Positions 1 through 4,834 of a stretch of 5,575 nt of DNA are shown here, in pieces; the first letter of the stretch is position 1, and every line of letters starts with the position of its first letter. Source of the stretch: Myxococcales bacterium (GTDB lineage: Bacteria; Myxococcota_A; UBA9160; SMWR01); NCBI GenBank assembly GCA_022571825.1, contig JACZXC010000225.1:1-5575 (forward strand). Direction: 5' to 3'. The notes beneath the pieces are model-generated. The model did no database searches, was not told the origin of the DNA, and saw nothing but the letters and a program-made list of their open reading frames with translations. The position numbers and the translations under genes were made by a program.

Positions 1-877
1 CCAGGGGCCCCATCGCGCGCGCGCGCGCGATCAGCTCCTCGGGGGTCATGATCGGGTAGTCGCCGGACGCCCGCAGCTCCTCGGCGCTCTCGACGATGCG
101 GTACGGACCCTCGGCGCCGGCGGCTTGCATCCAACGACCATAGGCATTGGTTTCGTGGAGCGCGTGGGGGGCGATCCGCTCCCAGGCGGCATCGGGATCC
201 TCGGCGACGAACAGGAAGTTGCCGGTGCTCGACGGCAGCGGACCCGGGTCGGGCCGGTCCAGCTTCTGTCGCTCGGCGCGGAACACGGCGTAGAGCTCGG
301 GTCGGGTCGGGATGAATTGGTCGGCGAGACGCGCGGCCCGCCGTGCCGCGGCCTCCGACGCGCCGCCCATGAAAATCGGGGGACGCGGCCGCTGCACCGG
401 CCGAGGCGTCACCCGGACCGTCCGCCCCCGATACTCGAAGGGCTCGCCGGTCCACGCCTGCTCGAGCAGGGGCACGATCTCCTCCATGGCGTCGCGACGA
501 TCCGCCAGGCGCTTTCCAAAGGTCGCGAACTCCGACGCCACGTAGCCGCCGCTCACCACCGGAATCACCCGCCCCTGGCTGATGACGTCGAGAACCGCGA
601 TGTCCTCGGCCAGGCGGATGGGATCGTGCAGCGGGACGATGAGGGCGGCCAGCAAGATCCGGATGTTCTTCGTACGCGCCGCAATCGCCGCGCCCATCGC
701 GATCGGAGACGGCAGGTAGCCATCGGGGGAGCCGTGATGCTCCGACAGGGTGACACTGGCGAACCCCTGGGCGTCGGCCCAGGCCGATTGATCGATGGCG
801 GTGGCGAATAGCTCGGCGGGGGAAACCTTGGCGAATGGCGGGCAACGCAGGTCGTAACGGAGTCCGAAGATCGGCAT
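1..877 (-). CDS. LLM-class (luciferase-like) flavin-dependent oxidoreductase, C-terminus cut by window edge
   Basis: The reverse-strand frame is open from an ATG at 877 down to base 2, giving 292 residues with no stop; the 3' end lies outside the window. It begins MPIFGLRYDL. It has the landmarks of the bacterial-luciferase TIM-barrel family: an SEHHGSPDGYLPSP block at about residues 45-58 (EHH at 46-48), ARTKNIRILLAALIVPLHDP at about 67-86, the GRVIPVVSGGY strand and loop at about 102-112, and a PIFMGGASEAAARRAARLAD block at about 167-186 that usually contributes to flavin phosphate binding. Such proteins use FMNH2 or F420H2 to oxygenate or reduce small organic substrates in the cytoplasm; which cofactor is used here cannot be told. 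Relatives are usually 310-350 residues, so perhaps 20-60 are missing. The start has a GGGGAG ribosome site 7 bases upstream (rc of 885-890). It is transcribed divergently from the SDR gene, which suggests co-regulation. Family assignment is firm; substrate unknown. Confidence 0.9.
   Translation of the reverse strand, partial: MPIFGLRYDLRCPPFAKVSPAELFATAIDQSAWADAQGFASVTLSEHHGSPDGYLPSPIAMGAAIAARTKNIRILLAALIVPLHDPIRLAEDIAVLDVISQGRVIPVVSGGYVASEFATFGKRLADRRDAMEEIVPLLEQAWTGEPFEYRGRTVRVTPRPVQRPRPPIFMGGASEAAARRAARLADQFIPTRPELYAVFRAERQKLDRPDPGPLPSSTGNFLFVAEDPDAAWERIAPHALHETNAYGRWMQAAGAEGPYRIVESAEELRASGDYPIMTPEELIARARAMGPL
14..29. repeat. (CG)8 dinucleotide tract inside the LLM gene
   Basis: Bases 14-29 are eight perfect CG dinucleotides. 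In the gene's frame this encodes the alternating Ala-Arg stretch near residues 285-289 of the monooxygenase (IARARA), a plausible helix. Alternating CG of this length can adopt Z-DNA and is prone to slippage; any change not a multiple of three bases would alter the C-terminus. The frame is intact here. Confidence 0.8.
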
Positions 878-896
878 GCCAGCGCTCCCCTAGCTG

Positions 897-903
897 ATAG
901 TAT
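897..903. promoter_or_regulatory. candidate bidirectional -10 element between LLM and SDR genes
   Basis: The heptamer ATAGTAT reads as TAGTAT on the plus strand (898-903) and as TACTAT on the minus strand (902-897). Each matches TATAAT at four of six positions, including the key T1, A2 and final T. On the plus strand it is preceded by TGA, giving an extended -10 (TG-N-TAGTAT). Predicted starts would fall near 910 for the SDR transcript, just upstream of its AGGAGG, and near 890 for the LLM transcript. No convincing -35 box was found on either side. It is the only AT-rich patch in this 64-bp divergent spacer. This is a pattern-based prediction. Confidence 0.45.
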
Positions 904-930
904 GCGACCCGGCCACTCTGGGGGGAAGAA

Positions 931-936
931 AGGAGG
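931..936 (+). promoter_or_regulatory. ribosome binding site AGGAGG that decides the SDR start
   Basis: A perfect AGGAGG at 931-936 sits 5 bases before the TTG at 942. The in-frame GTG at 936 overlaps the last base of this Shine-Dalgarno and so cannot use it. This favours TTG 942 as the true start. Confidence 0.75.
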
Positions 937-941
937 TGGCC

Positions 942-1724
942 TTGATCCTCGAAGAGAAGACGGTGGTGGTATCCGGTGTGGGACCCGGCCTGGGTCGTGA
1001 GATCGCCGCCGCCGCCCTGCGCGACGGCGCCAACGTCGTGATCGGAGCGCGCAGCGAGGGTCGGCTCAAGGAGATCGCCTCGGAGCTGGACGCGACCGGA
1101 TCGCGGGTTGCGGCCTGCCCCACCGACATCACCGACCCGGCGCAGTGCGACGCCCTGATGCGAACCGCCGTGGACCGCTTCGAACGACTGGACGCGGTCG
1201 TGCAGGTCGCCGCCCTGGACAGCCTGTTTGGCACGCTTCAGAGCACCCAAGCCGACGACTGGCGGAAGTCGATGGAGGTGAACGTGCTGGGCACCATGCA
1301 GATCGCCAACGCGGCGGTCCCCCACCTCAAGGCCAGCGGCGGCGGCTCGATCGTGCTGGTCGGCTCCCAGTCGATGTGGCTCCCGCCGAAGATGCCCCAG
1401 ATTGCCTACGCCTCCGCCAAAGGTGCCCTGGTATCCGCGATGTACCACATGGCGACCGAACTCGGGCCCGACCGCATCCGGGTCAACATGGTGGTTCCCA
1501 CCTGGATGTGGGGCCCCATGGTCGAGATCTACGTGAAGTGGCAGGCCAAGGAACGGAAGCTGTCGGAGGACGAGATCAAGGCAGAGATCACCGCGAACAT
1601 GCCCCTGGGCGAGATACCCGCCGACGAGGACGTGGCCGATGCGGTGACCTTCTTCTGCTCGGATCGCTCGCGAATGATCACCGGCGAGACCCTGATGGTC
1701 AACGCCGGCGAACTGCTGCGCTGA
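942..1724 (+). CDS. SDR family oxidoreductase (short-chain dehydrogenase/reductase)
   Basis: This is a classical short-chain dehydrogenase/reductase of 260 residues from the TTG at 942 (262 from the GTG at 936). TTG is chosen because AGGAGG lies 5 bases upstream and because the protein then begins MILEEKTVVVSG, the usual spacing before the Rossmann glycine motif. Using TTG numbering: the cofactor loop SGVGPGLG is at 11-18; Arg37 after the second strand suggests NADP(H) preference; structural Asn is 114 (MEVNVLGT); catalytic Ser is 142 (LVGSQS) and the YASAK motif gives Tyr156 and Lys160. The Ser-Tyr distance is 14, one more than usual. The NNAG motif of the family is replaced by QVAA at 88-91, an unusual variant. 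The C-terminal SDRSRMITGETLMVNAGE block is typical. It should interconvert an alcohol and a ketone or aldehyde in the cytoplasm; substrate unknown. It stops in TGA, 31 bases before the NTF2-like gene, with which it likely forms an operon. Confidence 0.9.
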   Translation: MILEEKTVVVSGVGPGLGREIAAAALRDGANVVIGARSEGRLKEIASELDATGSRVAACPTDITDPAQCDALMRTAVDRFERLDAVVQVAALDSLFGTLQSTQADDWRKSMEVNVLGTMQIANAAVPHLKASGGGSIVLVGSQSMWLPPKMPQIAYASAKGALVSAMYHMATELGPDRIRVNMVVPTWMWGPMVEIYVKWQAKERKLSEDEIKAEITANMPLGEIPADEDVADAVTFFCSDRSRMITGETLMVNAGELLR

Positions 1725-1743
1725 CCGAACCTCAGCGGTCGAA

Positions 1744-1749
1744 AAGGAG
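1744..1749 (+). promoter_or_regulatory. ribosome binding site of the NTF2-like gene
   Basis: AAGGAG at 1744-1749 lies 6 bases before the ATG at 1756. It supports this start and separate translation initiation within the SDR-NTF2 transcript. Confidence 0.75.
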
Positions 1750-1755
1750 CAAGCC

Positions 1756-2265
1756 ATGGCTTCCACCGGGCTCACGGCTTCGGATCTGGTCGAGATCGAG
1801 CGGATCAAACGCCTCAAATACAAGTACATGCGATGCATCGACCAGAAGCTCTGGGACGAGATCGCGGAGTGCTTCACCCCCGACGCCACGGCGGCCTACA
1901 GCAGCGGGAAGTACTCCTTCAAGGGCGCCGAAGCCATCGTGGAGTTCCTGCGCAAGTCGATGGGATCCGAGACGTTTCACTCGAGCCATCGGGTGCACCA
2001 TCCCGAGATCGACTTCACCAGCGAGACCACGGCCACCGGTATCTGGGCACTGGAGGACGTCGTGATCGACACCCAGTGGCAGATCACCATCCGCGGTGCC
2101 GCCTTCTACCAGGACGAGTACCAAAAGGTCGACGGGGAATGGAAGATCAAATCCACCGGATACCGTCGGACCTACGAGGAGATCCAGTCGCGCAAGGAGA
2201 TGCCCGGCCTCAAGTTGACCGCCAGCTGGTGGACCACCGACGGCCGCAGCGAAATCGACGTCTAG
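1756..2265 (+). CDS. nuclear transport factor 2 / SnoaL-like family protein
   Basis: This 169-residue protein has the NTF2-like cone fold of the SnoaL/scytalone dehydratase type. The N-terminal helix pattern IKRLKYKYMRCIDQKLWDEI at about 17-36 is followed by CFTPDATAAY (39-48), the FKGAEAIVEFL helix (55-65), an HSSHRVHHPEIDF strand (75-87), and the paired strands GIWALEDVV and FYQDEYQKVDGEWKI (95-131). In scytalone dehydratase-like members a Tyr, an Asp and His residues line the pocket; candidates here are Tyr24, Asp29 and His78/His81/His82, so the pocket residues of an active member seem present. Such proteins act as dehydratases, hydratases, isomerases or ring-hydroxylation helpers, and many are uncharacterised. 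It follows the SDR by 31 bases with its own ribosome site, so the two probably work on the same intermediate. It ends in TAG. No signal peptide or membrane segment is seen. Family call is firm; enzymatic role is inference. Confidence 0.88.
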   Translation: MASTGLTASDLVEIERIKRLKYKYMRCIDQKLWDEIAECFTPDATAAYSSGKYSFKGAEAIVEFLRKSMGSETFHSSHRVHHPEIDFTSETTATGIWALEDVVIDTQWQITIRGAAFYQDEYQKVDGEWKIKSTGYRRTYEEIQSRKEMPGLKLTASWWTTDGRSEIDV

Positions 2266-2282
2266 TCGCCTCGACTTCGCTC

Positions 2283-2311
2283 GCCTTCGGCTCGCTGCGC
2301 GGCCTTCGGCC
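2283..2311. repeat. two copies of the small palindrome GCCTTCGGC
   Basis: GCCTTCGGC occurs at 2283-2291 and again at 2302-2310 (extended to GGCCTTCGGCC at 2301-2311), 19 bases apart. Each can form a short stem with a TTC loop. The related 11-mers GACTTCGCTCG (2273-2283) and CCTTCGGCTCG (2284-2294) adjoin, so the stretch looks like degenerate tandem duplication. Confidence 0.6.
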
Positions 2312-2331
2312 TTGCGAATGGCGTTAACCCG

Positions 2332-2362
2332 CCGCGAGGCGAGCCGCAGGTTCGCCGTGCGG
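2332..2362. terminator. strong hairpin, possible bidirectional transcription end
   Basis: GGCGAGCC (2338-2345) pairs with GGTTCGCC (2349-2356) over 8 positions, counting one G-U wobble on the plus-strand RNA, around a GCA loop. After one mismatch (2337/2357) a further five pairs (2332-2336 with 2358-2362, one G-U) extend the stem. It lies 67 bases past the NTF2-like stop and 76 past the amidohydrolase stop. No U tract follows. Confidence 0.45.
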
Positions 2363-2365
2363 GCA

Positions 2366-2382
2366 GGCGGGCTCTGCCCGCC
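2366..2382. terminator. GC-only hairpin, possible bidirectional transcription end
   Basis: GGCGGGC (2366-2372) and GCCCGCC (2376-2382) form a perfect 7-bp stem with a TCT loop, 3 bases after the previous hairpin. It reads as a perfect stem from both strands, as expected of a shared terminator between convergent genes, but it lacks a T-run on either side. Confidence 0.5.
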
Positions 2383-2437
2383 GATAACCCGCCAAACGAG
2401 CCATGAGCCGAAGCCCCCCTCGCCGCATCGGGGCCAG

Positions 2438-3538
2438 CTACGGGAGCTTGTACAGACGCTGGCAGGTTTCCGCCGTGACCTTGCGCACGGCCTCGGACGA
2501 GAGACTGCTGAGCGCGTGATCGATGGCCCGGCGTGAGTTCGGCCAGGTGCTGTCGGGGTGCGGGTAGTCACAGGCCCACATGAAGTTGTCGGGGCCGAGC
2601 AGCGGAATCAGTTGCGCGCCCAGGGGCTCCTCCTCGAAGGTGGCGTACACCTGGCGCCGGAAGATCTCGCTGGGACGGGTCTTGATGCTGTATTCGGGAT
2701 GGGGTGAGCAGTGCTTCTCGAAGGTCGCGTCCATGCGCGCCACGAGATACGGCATCCAGCCCACCCCCGACTCGGCGAGCACCAGCTGAAGACGCGGGTT
2801 CCGCTCGAGTGCCCCGGAAAATATCATGATCGAGAAGGGCTCGTCGAGCTGCATCGGCGCAATCGCCGCGAATCCCGCGATCTGCCATCCGCCCTTCATG
2901 ATGTCGAGCTGCTGGGTTCCCCGGCCGATGTGAAAGCTGATGGGAAGCTCGGCTTCGGACGCCGCCGCCCATAGCAGATCCCAGATGGGGTCGGCGACAT
3001 CGGTCTCGGAGAAGTGCAACAGGGCTCCTCGATGTCCGAGATCCACCACCCGGTGCAGCTCGTCGACAGCCTCCCGCGGAGACGCGGTGGGCAGGACCGC
3101 CAGGGCGCTCAGGCGATCGGGCAGGTAGCGGTTGAACTCCTCGGCGGCCCAATCGTTCCAAGCCTGAAGGGTGAGGCGTTTGAGCTCCGGGTCGGGAATC
3201 GGAAACCCGAACAGCGTCCCGGGGCCGTACACGATGGACGCATAGATGTCGTCGCGGTCCATGTCCTCCATGCGAAGCTTGGGATCGCTGGGCCGTAACG
3301 GGTCGTAGTCCGGATCGACGCGGTCCAAGGCCATGGGGAAGTTCGGAATCTTTCCGCTCGGTCCCATCATCTGGTCGCCGGCGAGCCAGAAGGACATGTC
3401 GCCGCGGTCTTCCACATGGGGGCCCGCCCGGTGAAACTTCCGGGGCAGGCGGCTCGTCCACACGTCCCGCGGCAGGTTGTAGATGTCGAGGTGGTCGTCG
3501 CAGGAATAGATTCGGTGTTGGCTGGTTGACGGGGTCAT
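2438..3538 (-). CDS. amidohydrolase-2 family metal-dependent hydrolase/decarboxylase
   Basis: This 366-residue protein belongs to the amidohydrolase-2 branch of the metal-dependent TIM-barrel superfamily, which includes ACMSD and gamma-resorcylate decarboxylases. Motifs in order: CDDHLD at 13-18, supplying the D-x-H metal motif (Asp14, His16); MEDMDRDDIYASIVYG at about 90-105, the usual 'leader sets the director of year-like' strand; SFHIGRG at 201-207 with metal-binding His203; VLAESGVGWMPY at 253-264 with Glu256; and WACDYPHPDSTWP at 321-333 with the catalytic Asp324. All expected metal and catalytic residues are present, and the length is normal for the family. There is no signal peptide, so it is cytoplasmic. 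The ATG has GGAGG 7 bases upstream (rc of 3546-3550). It lies 27 bases downstream of the CoA-transferase and is probably co-transcribed with it. The reaction could be C-N, C-O or C-C bond cleavage; the sequence does not decide. It ends in TAG. Confidence 0.9.
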   Translation of the reverse strand: MTPSTSQHRIYSCDDHLDIYNLPRDVWTSRLPRKFHRAGPHVEDRGDMSFWLAGDQMMGPSGKIPNFPMALDRVDPDYDPLRPSDPKLRMEDMDRDDIYASIVYGPGTLFGFPIPDPELKRLTLQAWNDWAAEEFNRYLPDRLSALAVLPTASPREAVDELHRVVDLGHRGALLHFSETDVADPIWDLLWAAASEAELPISFHIGRGTQQLDIMKGGWQIAGFAAIAPMQLDEPFSIMIFSGALERNPRLQLVLAESGVGWMPYLVARMDATFEKHCSPHPEYSIKTRPSEIFRRQVYATFEEEPLGAQLIPLLGPDNFMWACDYPHPDSTWPNSRRAIDHALSSLSSEAVRKVTAETCQRLYKLP

Positions 3539-3545
3539 ATCGAGA

Positions 3546-3550
3546 CCTCC
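3546..3550 (-). promoter_or_regulatory. ribosome binding site of the amidohydrolase gene
   Basis: On the minus strand GGAGG lies 7 bases before the ATG at 3538, within the 27-bp gap after the CoA-transferase. It supports the chosen start. Confidence 0.7.
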
Positions 3551-3565
3551 AGACAGTTCACACGC

Positions 3566-4783
3566 CTACAGAATCGCCTTGGCCCGCTTGTACTCGGCGA
3601 TTTCGTCCCAGGAAATCCCGAGCTCGAGCAGCACCTCTTCGGTGTGCTGGCCGTGCTCGGGCGCCGACTTCAGCGCGGGCGCCACTTCATCGAACTGCAC
3701 CGGGCTTTGCGCCAGCTTGAATCGCGAGCCGTCGCTGCCCTCGACCTCGGGGAGATAGCCGTTGGCGATCACCTGCCGATCTTCGTGAATCTCGCGCGGC
3801 GTCTGCATCGGCGCCCAGACGCCGTCCATCGTATCGAGCTTCTCCCGCCATTCGTCGAGGGTGCGGGACGCGAAGACGCGATCCAGCTCGTCCACGCAGG
3901 CCTCCCGGTTCTCGAAACGCTTGGTGCCCTCGGCGAAGCGGGGATCGTCGATCAGGTCCGGGCGGTCGAGGTGACGGCAGAAGTCGGCCCAGAAGCGGTC
4001 GGGCTGCAGCATGATCAGGATCAGCCAGCGATCGTCCTTGGTGCGGTACTGGTTCACCAGCGGATTCGGAGCCAGCTTCCGGTTGAAGGTCGGGAACTTC
4101 GGAAGGAACGGACTCGACGTGATGTCCGGCGAAAGCACCCAGCACGCGGTCCCGAGGAGCGAGATGTCGAGCACCGACGGCTTCCCCGATCGCTCTCGTC
4201 GGAACAGCGCCGCCGCGATCCCCCCCGCGATCGTCAAGCCCCCAATTCCGTCGCCGAAGGCGGGCCGCTGACCAACCGGGTGCTCGGCATCGGGCACGCT
4301 ACCGGTGAAGGCCGCGGCGAGTCCGCCCCGCGCCCAGAACGACGCCCCGTCGTAACCGCCCTTCTCGGCGTCCGGGCCCCGAGCGCCCTGGCCAGACCCT
4401 CGCACGTAGATGATGTTGGGATTGCGGGCCCGGATCTGTTCGACGTCGATCTCGAGACGTCGGCGCGCGCCGGGCAAAAAACTGGTCAGGAACACGTCGG
4501 AGGTCTCGGCCAGCCGGTAGAGCAGCTCGCGGCCGGCCGGGGCCGCGATGTCGATGCCGATGCTGCGTTTTCCGCGGTTGGGCTGTTCCCACATGAAGTT
4601 GAACCCGCCCTTCCCGACCGGCAGCAGACCCGAGGTGATGAGTCCGCGTTGCGGGTCCCCCGTCACGGGGTGCTCGACCTTGATCACGTCCGCTCCCCAG
4701 TCCGCGAGAACCGCGCCGGCCGAGGGCACGAACCACCAGTGCGCCACTTCGAGAACGCGAATGCCGGCCAGCGCCTGCTCCAT
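3566..4783 (-). CDS. CaiB/BaiF family (class III) CoA-transferase
   Basis: This 405-residue protein is a complete class III (formyl-CoA transferase-like) CoA-transferase, which moves CoA between acyl-CoA thioesters and free carboxylic acids in the cytoplasm. It opens with LAGIRVLEVAHWWFVPSAGAVLADWGADVIKVEHP in the usual order at about 5-39, followed by the NRGKRSIGIDI block at 69-79 and DVFLTSFLPGARRRL at 96-110. The GGYDGASFWARGG segment at 142-154 holds the expected catalytic Asp145. GDGIGGLTIAGGIAAALFRR lies at 177-196, VLDISLLGTA at 204-213, and the C-terminal HGQHTEEVLLELG at 377-389. Length is typical (about 380-410). The ATG at 4783 has TAGGAG 6 bases upstream. It is the first gene of a minus-strand pair with the amidohydrolase and is divergent from the acyl-CoA dehydrogenase, whose substrate it may generate. 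It ends in TAG. Donor and acceptor are unknown. Confidence 0.93.
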   Translation of the reverse strand: MEQALAGIRVLEVAHWWFVPSAGAVLADWGADVIKVEHPVTGDPQRGLITSGLLPVGKGGFNFMWEQPNRGKRSIGIDIAAPAGRELLYRLAETSDVFLTSFLPGARRRLEIDVEQIRARNPNIIYVRGSGQGARGPDAEKGGYDGASFWARGGLAAAFTGSVPDAEHPVGQRPAFGDGIGGLTIAGGIAAALFRRERSGKPSVLDISLLGTACWVLSPDITSSPFLPKFPTFNRKLAPNPLVNQYRTKDDRWLILIMLQPDRFWADFCRHLDRPDLIDDPRFAEGTKRFENREACVDELDRVFASRTLDEWREKLDTMDGVWAPMQTPREIHEDRQVIANGYLPEVEGSDGSRFKLAQSPVQFDEVAPALKSAPEHGQHTEEVLLELGISWDEIAEYKRAKAIL

Positions 4784-4789
4784 CGCCCA

Positions 4790-4795
4790 CTCCTA
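4790..4795 (-). promoter_or_regulatory. ribosome binding site of the CoA-transferase gene
   Basis: TAGGAG on the minus strand lies 6 bases before the ATG at 4783 and supports this start. Confidence 0.7.
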
Positions 4796-4797
4796 TC

Positions 4798-4816
4798 GTT
4801 CGATTCGACTCCGAAC
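4798..4816. promoter_or_regulatory. inverted repeat GTTCG-N9-CGAAC in the divergent spacer, possible operator
   Basis: GTTCG (4798-4802) and CGAAC (4812-4816) form a 5-bp inverted repeat with centres 14 bases apart in the 51-bp spacer between the CoA-transferase and the acyl-CoA dehydrogenase. A second small palindrome, GTAG-A-CTAC, lies at 4820-4828. The position between two divergent starts suits a regulator site, but arms this short can be chance. Confidence 0.3.
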
Positions 4817-4820
4817 CGAG

Positions 4821-4826
4821 TAGACT
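4821..4826 (+). promoter_or_regulatory. candidate -10 box TAGACT for a leaderless acyl-CoA dehydrogenase transcript
   Basis: TAGACT fits the TANNNT core of a -10 element, with four of six matches to TATAAT. It ends 8 bases before the ATG at 4835, so transcription would begin at or next to the start codon. No Shine-Dalgarno-like sequence precedes this ATG, unlike the other genes here, which fits leaderless expression. No clear -35 box is seen. Confidence 0.35.
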
Positions 4827-4834
4827 ACACGACC

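Larger units (their letters stand above)
2325..2393. repeat. 9-bp direct repeats TAACCCGCC flanking two hairpins
   Basis: TAACCCGCC is present at 2325-2333 and 2385-2393, 60 bases apart. The segment between them consists mostly of the two hairpins described separately. Short direct repeats around hairpins could mark a small REP-like palindromic unit or could be chance in GC-rich DNA. Confidence 0.4.
2266..2437. other. convergent intergenic region with repeats and hairpins
   Basis: These 172 bases separate the converging 3' ends of the NTF2-like and amidohydrolase genes, and no gene is supported in them. The left part is a low-complexity run built of CTTCG, CTCG and GGC units. The middle holds two strong hairpins (2332-2362 and 2366-2382) and lies between two copies of TAACCCGCC. 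There is no T-run after either hairpin on either strand, so if this is a bidirectional terminator it is not of the canonical intrinsic type. Confidence 0.7.

Noticed and set aside
125..811. A 228-codon plus-strand open frame opposite the monooxygenase
   Set aside because: The minus-strand frame encodes a clear LLM-class protein, while this frame is Arg/Gly-rich with no family features.
2283..2311. A CRISPR array or phage attachment site in the GCCTTCGGC repeats
   Set aside because: The repeats are too short and irregular, there are no spacers of constant size, and there is no integrase or cas gene nearby.
1732..2571. A 279-codon minus-strand open frame over the NTF2-like gene and the convergent spacer
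   Set aside because: It is low-complexity and Arg/Ser-rich, and lies opposite a gene with clear NTF2-like motifs and a good ribosome site.
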